From Arthrobacter sp. UNC362MFTsu5.1 (GTDB lineage: Bacteria > Actinomycetota > Actinomycetes > Actinomycetales > Micrococcaceae): 64,000 bases of DNA. The stretch lies in contig NZ_JMLE01000008.1 in NCBI RefSeq assembly GCF_000685965.1, forward strand, positions 1 to 64,000, read 5' to 3'. The notes below the pieces were generated by a model that had not been told where the DNA came from, ran no database searches, and saw only the letters and a program-made list of their open reading frames with translations. A program made the position numbers and the translations under genes. Every line of letters begins with the position of its first letter. The first letter of the stretch is position 1. Positions 1-8,581 of the stretch are shown in pieces.

Positions 1-2
1 TG

Positions 3-227
3 GCGCGCACTGCCGGCAGCGCCGCCGCCGTCGTTGTCGCCGCAGTGGCGGCGGCTGCCCTGGTCACCTGGCGCGTACGACGGCGGCTGGCGGATTCGCC
101 GCTGCCTCGCCGGGGAGATGCCGGCGGAAGCCGCCAACCGCCGGGGCTGCTAACCGCCGTGGCTGTTAACCGCCGAGGTCGGTCAGCGGCACCGCCTCGG
201 GCCGTTCGCAGCGGCTCGCCACCTTGA
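3..227 (+). CDS. Possible C-terminal tail of a membrane protein, 5' end outside window
   Basis: The reading frame is open from the left edge to a stop at 225-227. It encodes an Ala/Val-rich stretch that could be one membrane helix, followed by an Arg-rich tail (TWRVRRRL), which would suit the last helix and cytoplasmic end of a transporter. The last 60 bases would overlap the end of the convergent oxidoreductase gene and contain a 16-bp tandem repeat, so the true end may have been extended by repeat growth. The GC-rich composition also produces such frames by chance, so confidence is low and no function is offered. Confidence 0.3.
   Translation, partial: ARTAGSAAAVVVAAVAAAALVTWRVRRRLADSPLPRRGDAGGSRQPPGLLTAVAVNRRGRSAAPPRAVRSGSPP
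136..183. repeat. Three tandem 16-bp units
   Basis: Units starting AACCGCCG lie at 136-151, 152-167 and 168-183 and differ by a few bases. They cover the stop codon of the minus-strand oxidoreductase (166-168). Confidence 0.6.
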
Positions 228-1320
228 CCGACTGCCCCAGGGCCGCTGACTCCAGCACGGATTCCATCACCTCAAGCACGTGGAAGGCCAGCTCCCCGCC
301 GGCCCGCGGCTCACTTCCGGCCGGGGTCCGGGCGAGGTCGTGCAGGCCGTAACCGCGGGCGGAATCCACATAGCCTGCTGAAACCGGAAGCACCTCCCAG
401 TCCTCGCCGCCCAGGCTGCGCAGCTTGACGTCGCCGTCGAAATGGTTGGGGTCCGGCACCACCAGAGACCCCGTTTCGCCGTGGATCTCCAGGTTGGCCG
501 ACTGTGTGGCCACCGCGTCGAAGCTCATCACCAGCGTGGACAGCGCACCGGATTCGTGCACCAGGACACCCGTCACATGCGTGTCCGTGCTGACCGGAAC
601 GGTCTCGCCGGCACGCGGTCCGGTGCCGATGGTCCGCGTCTCGCGGGTGTGGCTCGCCGCTCCGATGACGGAGGCCACCGGACCCAGCAGCGTCACCAGC
701 GCCGAGACGTAGTACGGCCCCATGTCCAGCAGCGGCCCGCCGCCGGGCACATAGTAGAAGTCCGGCTGCGGATGCCAGCGCTCATGCCCGGGTGTCACCA
801 TCGTGGCCGTGGCCGAGATCGGCGCCCCGATCAGGCCGTCGTCGATCGCCTTGCGGGCGGTCTGGATGCCGGTCCCCAGGACCGTGTCCGGCGCGCAGCC
901 GACGACGACGCCGGCCGCCGCCGCGGCCTCGAGCACCTTGCGTGCCTCGTCAGTCGTGGCAGCCAGCGGCTTCTCGCCGTAGACCGCCTTCCCGGCGGCA
1001 ATGGCGCGCAGGGCGATGTCCGCGTGGGCTGCCGGGATGGTCAGATTCAGCACCAGGTCCACGTCCGGGTCCGCCAGCAGCTGGTCCACACCCAGCGCCC
1101 GCACGCCCGGTTGCCCGGCCGCCACGGCCTCGGCACGGGAGGGATCGAGGTCCGCCACCGCCACCAGCTTGACGGTGGTCAGCCGCGGAAACGTGGCCAG
1201 GTAGGCGGCGATGATGTTGCCGCAGCCCACCACGCCGATCCGCAGCGGTGACGCAGACGGTGACTCGAGCGGTGACGCAGTCGGTGATTCCAATTCGGTG
1301 GTTCCTAGCGGCTGGCCCAC
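166..1320 (-). CDS. Gfo/Idh/MocA-family NAD(P)-dependent oxidoreductase
   Basis: A 384-residue protein of normal length for the family, which oxidises or reduces sugars and cyclitols in the cytoplasm. The N-terminal Rossmann fold shows GVVGCGN near residue 30, and the conserved EKP lysine motif (GEKPLA) near residue 116 marks the catalytic region. The chosen GTG start has a strong AAAGGGG ribosome site six bases upstream and overlaps the ThuA gene by 16 bases. Before the Rossmann fold is a low-complexity leader with a duplicated ESP-(T/S)-ASPL peptide, unusual for the family. It is the last gene of the operon with ThuA, a second oxidoreductase and a sugar ABC importer, so it probably acts on the imported sugar. 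The substrate is not visible. Confidence 0.9.
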   Translation of the reverse strand: MGQPLGTTELESPTASPLESPSASPLRIGVVGCGNIIAAYLATFPRLTTVKLVAVADLDPSRAEAVAAGQPGVRALGVDQLLADPDVDLVLNLTIPAAHADIALRAIAAGKAVYGEKPLAATTDEARKVLEAAAAAGVVVGCAPDTVLGTGIQTARKAIDDGLIGAPISATATMVTPGHERWHPQPDFYYVPGGGPLLDMGPYYVSALVTLLGPVASVIGAASHTRETRTIGTGPRAGETVPVSTDTHVTGVLVHESGALSTLVMSFDAVATQSANLEIHGETGSLVVPDPNHFDGDVKLRSLGGEDWEVLPVSAGYVDSARGYGLHDLARTPAGSEPRAGGELAFHVLEVMESVLESAALGQSVKVASRCERPEAVPLTDLGG

Positions 1321-2003
1321 AGCATGCCCCTTTCAATGATGGTGCGGACGTTATTGTCCTTGAGGATCTCCACGCTGTGGCCGGGTGTGGCCACGAAGAT
1401 CCGGCCTTCGCCCCACGACCGCGTCCACACCGCCGGCGAGACCACGTCCCGGTGCCACGCGTCCTTGTCCCTGGCGGGCAGCGTGGTGGTGGCCAGCACG
1501 TCGATGTAGTCGTCCGAGAGCACCCAGTACTGCTCGGTGAAGAGCTCAAAGTCGCCGATCCCCGCAGTGACCGGGTGCTCCGCAGCGGCCGGCAGCATGT
1601 TCACGGTGTACGTCCGGAAGTTGTCCGTGGCATCCCCGTGCAGCTCACCGTGGTCCTTGACCGGATGGCAGGCGAACTGGCCGCCGATCAGGTGCAGGTA
1701 GTCCGAATTGTTCCGGTAGGAATCGGCAATCCCGCCGTGCCAGCCGGCCATTCCGGTGCCAGCCTCGATCGCGGCGCGGAGCCCCTCGAACTCGGCCTTT
1801 TCGATGGTGGTCATGGTGTTGCACTGCACGATCAGGTCCACGCCGGCCATGTACTCGGCGTCCGCGTACACCGCCGCCGACTCCTCCACCCGCACAATGA
1901 AACCCTGCTCGCGGAGGAACGGGATAAAAAGGTCCGTGGCTTCGAGGGGCTGGTGTCCGTCCCAGCCGCCGCGCACCACCAAGGCATTCTTTGTCTCAGT
2001 CAT
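1305..2003 (-). CDS. ThuA-domain protein (trehalose-utilisation type)
   Basis: A 232-residue ThuA-like protein with a class-I glutamine-amidotransferase-like fold (VVRGGWDGHQP at the start, GWHGGIADSY in the middle, GRIFVATPGHS near the end). In rhizobia ThuA and ThuB act in a trehalose catabolic route thought to go through 3-keto sugars; the biochemical role of ThuA itself is poorly defined. The ATG follows AAAGGAC. It lies between two Gfo/Idh/MocA oxidoreductases in a sugar-importer operon, which supports oxidation of a disaccharide or glycoside. Trehalose itself is only one possibility. Confidence 0.88.
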   Translation of the reverse strand: MTETKNALVVRGGWDGHQPLEATDLFIPFLREQGFIVRVEESAAVYADAEYMAGVDLIVQCNTMTTIEKAEFEGLRAAIEAGTGMAGWHGGIADSYRNNSDYLHLIGGQFACHPVKDHGELHGDATDNFRTYTVNMLPAAAEHPVTAGIGDFELFTEQYWVLSDDYIDVLATTTLPARDKDAWHRDVVSPAVWTRSWGEGRIFVATPGHSVEILKDNNVRTIIERGMLWASR

Positions 2004-2018
2004 TTGATGTCCTTTTCG

Positions 2019-3263
2019 TCAGTCCACTGAAGTCCAGCGGGAATCCTTGCCCGCACTGTGTTCCACTGCCGCCAGCACCCGCTGCACCTGGAGGGCGTCG
2101 GAGAACGACGGCGTGGGCTGGCTTCCGGCCCCGATGGCCGTCAGCAGGTCCACCACCTGGTGCGTAAAGCCGTGCTCGTAGCCGAGCCCGTGGCCCACCG
2201 GCCACCAGTTGCCGGTGTACGGGTGGTGGGCCTCCGTAACGTTGATCCGGCGGAAGCCGAGCGACTCCGGATCGGCGCCGCTGCCGCCGTCGTAGTAGTT
2301 CAGGTAGTTCATGTCCTCGAAATCGAAGGCGATCGACCCGTGCGAGCCGTTCACCTCCAGGCGCATGGCGTTCTTCCTGCCCAGCGCCGCCCGGCTTGCC
2401 TCGAAGACGCCGATGGGGCCGCCGTCGAACCGTGCACTGAAGATCACCGCATCGTCCACGGTCACCGGACCGCGCTCGACGTCGGCACCCACCGCGCCGC
2501 TGCCGCCAAGGCCCACGAAGTCCCCGCCGACGGGACGCTCCTTGGTGAAGGTCTCCATGATGGCAGAGACGCCCGTGATGCTCTGGCCGGTGACGAACTG
2601 GGCGGCGTCGATGCTGTGGGCGCCGATGTCACCGAGGGCACCGGAGCCCGACTTCGCCTTGTCCATCCGCCAGGTCAGGGGAGCGTTCTCGTCCGACAAC
2701 CAGTCCTGTAGGTACTGTGCGCGCACCTGGCGGATGGTTCCGAGCTTGCCGTCCCGGACCATGTTCCGGGCCAGTGCAAGGGCCGGCGTACGGCGGTAGG
2801 AGTATCCGCACATGGCGAAAACCCCGCGGGCAGCTGCCTCGGCGGCAACCTCCGCCATTTCCTCGGCCTCCGCAACGCTGTTGGCCAGCGGCTTCTCGCA
2901 CAGCACGTGCTTGCCGGCCCGCAGCGCGGCGATGGCAATCTCCGCATGGGTGTCGCCGGGAGTGCAGATGTCCACGAGGTCGACGTCGTCCCGCTCCACG
3001 AGTGCCCGCCAGTCCGTTTCCGTGCCGGCCCAGCCCAGGCGGCGGGCGGCAGCCGTCACCCGGTCAGCGTCCCGGCCGGCGAGCACGCTCAGCTCCGGGA
3101 CCAGCGGGAGGTCGAAAAAGCGTGGCGCGGTGCGCCAGGCGTGCGAGTGGGCTGCGCCCATAAAGGCGTGGCCCACCATGCCGATGCGGATCGGCGGGGC
3201 GTCTGTGGCCGTCGGCGATTCTGGCGTAGTGCTTGCGGGCGTACTGCTTTCAGGCGTACTCAT
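2019..3263 (-). CDS. Gfo/Idh/MocA-family NAD(P)-dependent oxidoreductase
   Basis: A 414-residue member with GMVGHAFMG (dinucleotide loop) after a Ser/Thr/Pro-rich leader, and CEKPLANS as the EKP catalytic motif. The C-terminal half has the usual substrate-binding sheet. The ATG at 3263 is preferred over an upstream TTG in the same frame because GGAG lies nine bases before it. It shares only family-level similarity with the other oxidoreductase of this operon, so the two probably carry out different steps on the same sugar. It is followed 15 bases later by the ThuA gene. Confidence 0.9.
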   Translation of the reverse strand: MSTPESSTPASTTPESPTATDAPPIRIGMVGHAFMGAAHSHAWRTAPRFFDLPLVPELSVLAGRDADRVTAAARRLGWAGTETDWRALVERDDVDLVDICTPGDTHAEIAIAALRAGKHVLCEKPLANSVAEAEEMAEVAAEAAARGVFAMCGYSYRRTPALALARNMVRDGKLGTIRQVRAQYLQDWLSDENAPLTWRMDKAKSGSGALGDIGAHSIDAAQFVTGQSITGVSAIMETFTKERPVGGDFVGLGGSGAVGADVERGPVTVDDAVIFSARFDGGPIGVFEASRAALGRKNAMRLEVNGSHGSIAFDFEDMNYLNYYDGGSGADPESLGFRRINVTEAHHPYTGNWWPVGHGLGYEHGFTHQVVDLLTAIGAGSQPTPSFSDALQVQRVLAAVEHSAGKDSRWTSVD

Positions 3264-3281
3264 GTGGGTGATCTCCAAGGG

Positions 3282-4178
3282 TCATTTGCTGAAGCCGGCG
3301 GTGAGGCCGCTCAGCAGCTGGCGGCGGCCCACGATGTACAGGACAAGGATGGGCAGGGTGGTGAGGACCACGGAGGCCAGCACGGCGGGGATGTTCACGC
3401 TGTATTGGCCCTGGAAGGTCCAGAGCGCCAGCGGAAGCACGCGCAGTTCAGGGCTCTGCGTGAGGATCAGCGGGAGCAGGAAGCCGTTCCACACCCCCAG
3501 GCCGTTGTAGATGGCCACGGTGACGATTGCGGGCTTCACCAGCGGCAGCGCCAGTCGCCACATGGTCTGCCACTCGTTGCAGCCGTCCAGCCGCATGGAC
3601 TCGAACAGCTCATCCGGCACGTCCCGGATGAAGTTGGCCAGGATCAGCACCGTGAGCGGGATGCCGAACGCGATGGACGGCAGGATCAGGGCCAGCAGGC
3701 TGTCGTAGAGGTTCAGCCGGATGATCAGCAGGTACACCGGGATGATGGTGGCCTGCAGCGGAATGGCCAGGCCCATCAGGAACAGGCCGTTGACGAGCTT
3801 CAGGAACTTCCCGCGGCCGCGGACAATCGCGAACGCGGCCATGAAGGAAAACAGCACCGTCGGCAGCACCGCTCCGGCCGTGACCAGCGCGCTGTTGAGG
3901 AAGTACCGTGCGAAGTCGGCTTCCAGCACCATCCGGTAGTTGTCCAGGGTGGGGTTCGACGGCGGTGCCAGCGGGTTTTCGCTGAAGTAGCCCGCCTGGC
4001 TCTTGAAGCTGGTGATGACGATGTAGTAGATCGGAATGATGATGACGGCGAGCCAGATCCAGCCGGCCAGGCCGCCGGGAAGGTTCAGCTTCCGGATCCG
4101 GCGGCCGAGGCCGCGGTTGGGCGCCGGCTCCGCGGGCTTCAGGGCTGCGGGCGTTGCTTTGGTGAGGGTGACGCTCAT
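3282..4178 (-). CDS. Carbohydrate ABC transporter permease (MalG type, CUT1)
   Basis: 298 residues with about six membrane helices, beginning after a basic cytoplasmic leader (GRRIRKLNLPGG). The EAA loop that docks the ATPase is seen as EWQTMWRLALPLVKPAI. The start at 4178 is used because the sequence upstream in that frame is the other permease read out of frame, and AAGGACTC lies before this ATG. The gene starts two bases after the upstream permease. No ATPase is encoded in the operon, so a shared MsiK-like ATPase elsewhere is likely, as is common for actinobacterial CUT1 importers. Confidence 0.93.
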   Translation of the reverse strand: MSVTLTKATPAALKPAEPAPNRGLGRRIRKLNLPGGLAGWIWLAVIIIPIYYIVITSFKSQAGYFSENPLAPPSNPTLDNYRMVLEADFARYFLNSALVTAGAVLPTVLFSFMAAFAIVRGRGKFLKLVNGLFLMGLAIPLQATIIPVYLLIIRLNLYDSLLALILPSIAFGIPLTVLILANFIRDVPDELFESMRLDGCNEWQTMWRLALPLVKPAIVTVAIYNGLGVWNGFLLPLILTQSPELRVLPLALWTFQGQYSVNIPAVLASVVLTTLPILVLYIVGRRQLLSGLTAGFSK

Positions 4179-4180
4179 GG

Positions 4181-5128
4181 TCAGAGTCCTTCCAGCTGGC
4201 TGCCGCCGGCGTTCTTGCCGCCCAGCCGCTGCAGCAGCAGGGCCAGGCCGAGTCCCACCACCACCAGGATGACGGCGATGACGCTGGCGGGGCCCATCAG
4301 GTTGGCCCGGAACCCTGTCAGGTACATGTCCAGGGCAAGGATCCTGGTGGAGTTGCCCGGGCCGCCGGCGGTGAGCACGAAGATGAGGTCGAAGTAGGTC
4401 AGCGATCCCACCACCATGAGGGTGGAGGAGGTGATGATGGTGTATTTCAGCTGCGGCACGGTGATGTAGAAGAACTGCTTGACCCGGCCGGCGCCGTCGA
4501 TCTCGGCAGCCTCGTAGAGCGACTTGGGGATCTGCCGCACGCCGCCCTGGTAGATCAGGGTGTGGAACGGGACAAACTGCCACGCGATCACGAAGATCAC
4601 CAGGAACAGCACCAGCTGCGGCTGTCCCAGCCAGTCCTGGGCCAGGAACGGAAGGCCCAGGCCTTCCGCCAGGCCGAAGTTGGGGTCGAGCAGCGCCTTG
4701 TAGGCGATGGCGATGGCTGCTGAGGAGAGCAGCAGCGGCAGGAAGTAGAGCACCGCCAGCACCGCCCGGTACTTCTGGCTGCCTGCCGTGAAGGTACCCA
4801 GCAGCAGGCTGATGGGTGTCTGTACCAGCCAGGACACCACCATGATCACGAATGTCAGCCACACCGCGTTGTACATGACGGGATCGGACAGGACGGCGAG
4901 CCAGTTGTCCATGCCGGCCACGCTGATCGCACCGATGCCGTCCCAGTTGGTGAAGCTCAGGGCAACGACGCCCAGGAGCGGGAGGACGGCGAAAACCGCG
5001 AAGAACAGCAGCGCGGGCAGGACCATCCAGCCTAGCGATCCGCCCTGGGCCTTAGTGCCTGTGGTGCTGTGGTGCCCGGCAAGTTGCTGCTCCGCCGGCT
5101 CGCGGGCAGTGAGTGCTCCGGCGCTCAT
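4181..5128 (-). CDS. Carbohydrate ABC transporter permease (MalF type, CUT1)
   Basis: 315 residues with six predicted helices after a cytoplasmic leader of about 30 residues. The EAA-type loop is EAAEIDGAGRVKQFFYITVPQL in shortened form around residues 205-225 (key residues E-A-A and G). The ATG overlaps the stop of the solute-binding protein gene by four bases, so the two are translationally coupled. It pairs with the following MalG-type permease to form the membrane channel. Confidence 0.93.
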   Translation of the reverse strand: MSAGALTAREPAEQQLAGHHSTTGTKAQGGSLGWMVLPALLFFAVFAVLPLLGVVALSFTNWDGIGAISVAGMDNWLAVLSDPVMYNAVWLTFVIMVVSWLVQTPISLLLGTFTAGSQKYRAVLAVLYFLPLLLSSAAIAIAYKALLDPNFGLAEGLGLPFLAQDWLGQPQLVLFLVIFVIAWQFVPFHTLIYQGGVRQIPKSLYEAAEIDGAGRVKQFFYITVPQLKYTIITSSTLMVVGSLTYFDLIFVLTAGGPGNSTRILALDMYLTGFRANLMGPASVIAVILVVVGLGLALLLQRLGGKNAGGSQLEGL

Positions 5129-6450
5129 TTCCCAAGCGTCGCATTCATGTTTTCGGCAAACTGCGCCGGGGTGATGGACTTGAGGAACAGCTGGTCGATG
5201 TTGCTCAGCAGCGCCTCGGCGGCGGTGGGGCTGAGGGCCTGGTCCCAGGACTGCTGCAGGCTGGGTGCGTTCTTGCTCAGCGTGTACACGTACTTCAGGA
5301 AGTCCTTGTCCTCGCTGGAGGCGAGCTTGTCCTCGATGCCCTGGACAATTGGCACAGCGCCGGAAGAGATGTAGGCGGTGATCTCGTCCGTGGTCAGCAG
5401 GCCGTCCTTGAAGAACTTCTTGGCGGCCTCCTTTTCGGCGTCGCTGGCCTTCGCGGAGATGGACAGGTACTGGGCGGGGTTGCCCACGGTGTTGAGCGGA
5501 TCACCCTTGCCGCCGCTGACGGTGGGGAAGTCGAACCAGCCGAGCTTGCCGTCCTTCACGAACGTGCCGCCGTCGTGCTTCATGCCTCCGTAGGTCCAGG
5601 CCCCGTGCAGCATCATGGCGGCCTTGCCGGTGAAGAGGAGTGCCTGGTCCGCGTTGCTGTCCGCCGTGATGGAGGAGAAGCCCTTGATGAAGCCGTTGGC
5701 GGACACCAGTTCCTGGATCTTGGCACACGTTTCCAGCACCGCCGGATCGGACCAGGCCTTGGCCTTGCCGTCGAAGATCGCCTGGAAGACTTCCGGTCCG
5801 CCGATCCTGTCCAGCAGGTATTCCAGCCACATCATGGATGTCCAGCGCGACTGGCCGCCGAGCGACAGCGGGGCAACGCCCATGTCATTGAAGGTCTTGG
5901 TCAGGGCGATCAGCTCGTCCCAGGTCTTGGGCGGCTGGGCGTTGGCCTTCGCGAAGAGTTCCTTGTTGTAGTAGAAGACAATCGGCGCCACGGTCTGCGT
6001 GGGTACGGCGTAGATCTTGCCGTCAACCGTGGCCGCGCCGAACGAGGACGGGAAGAGCTTGGCCTTGATGTCGGGATTGGCGTCGAACCAGCCGGTGAGG
6101 TCCTCCACCTGGCCCGCCTGTGCATAGGTCTTCAGCGTTCCGCCGCCCCAGCCGTAAATGATGGTGGGCGCCTGGCCTGCGCCGATGGCCGTTTTGATCT
6201 TGGTCTTGTAGGCATCGTTCTGGAAGACGGTGGCCACGATCTTGGAATCGGGGTTGGCCGCGTTGAAGGCATCCAGGCTCTTCTTCCGGATGGACTCGTT
6301 GGGTTCTCCGGTCAGCGACCAGAACGTGGCGCCGCCTGCCGGTGCCGTGCCGGGGCCGGAGGTGCCGCAGGCGGTCACCGTCCAGGCGGCCAGGGGAGTG
6401 AGGGCTGCAAGGGCAAGGAATGACCTGCGTGAGGAAAGACGTGATTCCAT
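5125..6450 (-). CDS. Sugar ABC transporter solute-binding lipoprotein
   Basis: An extracellular family-1 solute-binding protein of 441 residues that would capture a sugar for the two downstream permeases. Residues 7-12 (SRRSFL) form a twin-arginine motif and V25-T-A-C28 a lipobox, so it is probably exported folded by the Tat route and anchored at Cys28. I chose the ATG at 6450, with GGAG seven bases before it, because the upstream in-frame codons would spoil the signal peptide. First gene of the operon; its promoter region contains one of two CGAAATATTTCG palindromes facing the LacI gene. Confidence 0.93.
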   Translation of the reverse strand: MESRLSSRRSFLALAALTPLAAWTVTACGTSGPGTAPAGGATFWSLTGEPNESIRKKSLDAFNAANPDSKIVATVFQNDAYKTKIKTAIGAGQAPTIIYGWGGGTLKTYAQAGQVEDLTGWFDANPDIKAKLFPSSFGAATVDGKIYAVPTQTVAPIVFYYNKELFAKANAQPPKTWDELIALTKTFNDMGVAPLSLGGQSRWTSMMWLEYLLDRIGGPEVFQAIFDGKAKAWSDPAVLETCAKIQELVSANGFIKGFSSITADSNADQALLFTGKAAMMLHGAWTYGGMKHDGGTFVKDGKLGWFDFPTVSGGKGDPLNTVGNPAQYLSISAKASDAEKEAAKKFFKDGLLTTDEITAYISSGAVPIVQGIEDKLASSEDKDFLKYVYTLSKNAPSLQQSWDQALSPTAAEALLSNIDQLFLKSITPAQFAENMNATLGK

Positions 6451-6538
6451 TCTGATCTCCATTGAAAAGAGCCGCGGCATTGCGGCGCCGGTGGCGGTGC
6501 TGCCCGGGCGGGCGGCACCAGCAATGAACAGAGGCTTT

Positions 6539-6550
6539 CGAAATATTTCG
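6539..6550. promoter_or_regulatory. LacI-type operator candidate, copy 1
   Basis: A perfect 12-bp palindrome, CGAAATATTTCG, 89 bases upstream of the solute-binding protein start. It is identical to a second copy 121 bp away beside the LacI gene. The central CG-free, AT-rich core is unlike the classical AAGCGCTT centre, but the pairing with a divergent LacI gene makes it the obvious operator. Confidence 0.75.
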
Positions 6551-6659
6551 CAACTAATTCGTTGACTGAAATAGAAGTTAGCCCCGTTTTGGTCCCAGCG
6601 TCAAGGGTTTCCGCCCAAATATTGACGGCACTGCCGCGACTGGTGCAGACTTCAGCTAC

Positions 6660-6671
6660 CGAAATATTTCG
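6660..6671. promoter_or_regulatory. LacI-type operator candidate, copy 2
   Basis: The same 12-bp palindrome, ending 11 bases before the LacI start codon, inside the region where its ribosome would bind. This placement suggests autoregulation, and the 121-bp spacing to copy 1 would allow looping. Confidence 0.75.
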
Positions 6672-6682
6672 AGAAAGTTGCT

Positions 6683-7723
6683 GTGATGCCTGCAAAGACA
6701 CCGAAGGCCAAATTGAACCTGGCCGATGTCGCGGCGCTGGCCGGGGTGTCCGCGCCCACCGTTTCCAAGGTCATCAACGGCCGCGACGACGTCGCCGAGC
6801 CGACGCGCGTCCGCGTCCAGAAGGCCCTCGTGAAGCTTGGCTACGAGTCGCCGATGCAGCGCAGGGTCAGGTCCGCCGGCCCTGTCCTGGTGGACCTGGT
6901 CTTTGACGGCTTGGACAGTTCGTACTCCCTGGAAGTGATGTCCGGCATCGTGGCCTGCGCCGCCGAGGAAGGCGTGGAGGTGGTCCTGAGCAGCGTGACC
7001 CCGGACAAACTCAAGAACACAGACCACGAGCAGTGGTCCCAGCGGCTGTTCGACGCCGGCCGCAAAGGCCTCATCCTGGTGACCTCCGAAATCACTCCCG
7101 TCCAGCTGGAATCCTTCCGGCGCAGGAGCATCCCGGTGGTGGTGATCGACCCGCTGAACCCGCCACGTTCCGGCTTTGTCAGCGTGGGCGCCACCAACTG
7201 GGCGGGCGGCAAGGAAGCCGCAGAGCACCTGATCGCCCTGGGCCACACGAAAATTGCCTTCCTGGGCGGCCCGGAGGCCGCGGAATGCAGCGTTGCCCGG
7301 CTCCACGGTTACCTGGCGGCCCTGCGCGCCAACAACATCCCGGCGAATCCGGACTACATTGTGTCGGGCCAGTTCCAGCGCTACTTCGGCGTCGCCGGTG
7401 CGCGCCGGCTCTTCGCCCTTGCAGACCGGCCCACGGCCATATTTGCCGGCAACGATGCCATCGCGCTGGGCATCCTGGACGAAGCCCGCGCGCAGGGGAT
7501 CAGCGTGCCCGGGGACCTGAGCCTGGTGGGCTTCGACGGCACCGACATCACCGAACAATCCGTGCCACGACTGACATCCGTGGCCCAGCCGCTGCAGGAG
7601 ATGGGGCGCACGGCGCTCCGGTCCATCCTGCGGCTGGCCAACGGGGAAGCCCTGGAATCAACCCATGTTGAACTCGCCACCCAGCTGGTGGTCAGGGACT
7701 CCACGGCGGCGCCCGCCGGCTGA
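6683..7723 (+). CDS. LacI-family transcriptional regulator
   Basis: 346 residues: N-terminal helix-turn-helix with the LacI signature (LADVAALAGVSAPTVSKVING, residues about 12-32), then a periplasmic-binding-protein-like sugar sensor ending in the usual SLVGFDGTDITEQ region and a Q-x-L-V-V-R-D-S tail. GTG at 6683 is directly followed by ATG, either of which may be used; GAGAAAG lies just upstream. It is divergent from the sugar-importer operon and almost certainly represses it until its sugar is bound. Confidence 0.93.
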   Translation: MMPAKTPKAKLNLADVAALAGVSAPTVSKVINGRDDVAEPTRVRVQKALVKLGYESPMQRRVRSAGPVLVDLVFDGLDSSYSLEVMSGIVACAAEEGVEVVLSSVTPDKLKNTDHEQWSQRLFDAGRKGLILVTSEITPVQLESFRRRSIPVVVIDPLNPPRSGFVSVGATNWAGGKEAAEHLIALGHTKIAFLGGPEAAECSVARLHGYLAALRANNIPANPDYIVSGQFQRYFGVAGARRLFALADRPTAIFAGNDAIALGILDEARAQGISVPGDLSLVGFDGTDITEQSVPRLTSVAQPLQEMGRTALRSILRLANGEALESTHVELATQLVVRDSTAAPAG

Positions 7724-7854
7724 TTTCTTCCTGCAGCGTGCCGCACATTACACCACTTCGACTTAGTTCGTTGTGGTATATCGGGAATAAGGGTGCGATG
7801 GTGTAGGTTGCATTCCCGTCAGGGCACGAACATCAGAAAAGAGAAACACCCAAA

Positions 7855-8157
7855 GTGGCAACCGATTACGACGAAGTACGATCCGACGTCAAGGAATCCC
7901 AGGAGAACTCCCTGGAGGCGCTTCAGTCCGCCAACGCCCCCGACGCGCGAAGCGTTGTCCGGGAACTGGATGAGACCGACGCGCTGGACGACGGCATGGT
8001 CCCCGGCGGGGAGTTCGTCGCCGAGGAACTGGTGGTCCAGGTCATCCCCCAGGCGCAGGATGAATTCACCTGCTACTCCTGCTTCCTGGTCCGGCACCGG
8101 TCCCAGATCGCCCGCGAAAAGAACGGTCACGCCTATTGCGTTGATTGCGAAGGCTAA
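7855..8157 (+). CDS. DUF4193 family protein
   Basis: 100 residues, acidic N-terminal half, then a C-terminal CxxC...CxxC zinc-ribbon-like module (CYSCFLVRHRS and YCVDCEG). This is a short actinobacterial family of unknown role, close to the usual length. It starts with GTG, as is common in the family. A hairpin follows before the urease genes, so it is probably a separate transcription unit; its position next to urease need not imply a link. Confidence 0.88.
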   Translation: MATDYDEVRSDVKESQENSLEALQSANAPDARSVVRELDETDALDDGMVPGGEFVAEELVVQVIPQAQDEFTCYSCFLVRHRSQIAREKNGHAYCVDCEG

Positions 8158-8167
8158 GGGGCGCCGC

Positions 8168-8201
8168 ACCGTCTCCCGCTGTCCCTGAACCGGGAGACGG
8201 T
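8168..8201 (+). terminator. Hairpin terminator after the DUF4193 gene
   Basis: Perfect 11-bp stem (ACCGTCTCCCG, 8168-8178, with CGGGAGACGGT, 8191-8201) and a 12-base loop. No clear T-run follows, as is frequent in high-GC actinobacteria. Confidence 0.65.
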
Positions 8202-8212
8202 CCCCTGAAATC

Positions 8213-8226
8213 TCACGGAAACGTGA
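8213..8226. promoter_or_regulatory. Short inverted repeat in the urease promoter region
   Basis: TCACG-GAAA-CGTGA lies 44 bases before ureA. It could be an operator or a small hairpin; arms of five bases are weak evidence. Confidence 0.35.
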
Positions 8227-8269
8227 CCGGCCTACTGTTGTCACAAAGCAGTACGTTGAAGGGATTCCG

Positions 8270-8572
8270 ATGCACCTGATGCCCCGTGAGCAGGAAAAGC
8301 TCATGATCGTGGTCGCCGCCGACCTCGCCCGGCGCCGCCAGGCCCGCGGCCTGAAGCTGAACTTTCCGGAATCCGTGGCGATTATCAGCTACGAACTGAT
8401 CGAGGGCGCCCGGGACGGCCGCACCGTGGCCGACCTCATGAGCTACGGCACCACGCTGCTGACCCGGGACGACGTGATGGAGGGCGTGCCGGAAATGATC
8501 CACGACGTCCAGATCGAGGCCACGTTCCCGGACGGCACCAAGCTCGTCACCGTCCACGATCCGATCCGCTAG
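8270..8572 (+). CDS. ureA: Urease subunit gamma
   Basis: 100 residues, the exact usual length, starting [11 protein letters not shown], the hallmark of the gamma chain. It packs against the alpha chain in the urease trimer-of-trimers, which hydrolyses urea to ammonia and carbamate in the cytoplasm. GAAGGG stands nine bases before the ATG. First gene of the urease operon, nine bases before ureB. Confidence 0.97.
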   Translation: MHLMPREQEKLMIVVAADLARRRQARGLKLNFPESVAIISYELIEGARDGRTVADLMSYGTTLLTRDDVMEGVPEMIHDVQIEATFPDGTKLVTVHDPIR

Positions 8573-8581
8573 GGGCAGGCG

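Noticed and set aside
1331..1345. TTTCAATGAT followed by GGTGC inside the ThuA gene, like the left half of regulon site F
   Set aside because: Only one arm matches; the right arm is missing and it is inside a coding sequence.
2907..4397. Plus-strand 496-codon frame opposite the first permease and oxidoreductase
   Set aside because: Gln/His/Arg-rich shadow product with no domain; the minus-strand genes are certain.
7782..7818. CGGGAAT (7782-7788) and ATTCCCG (7812-7818) before the DUF4193 gene
   Set aside because: Seven-base arms 23 bases apart in a short gap are weak and have no supporting context.
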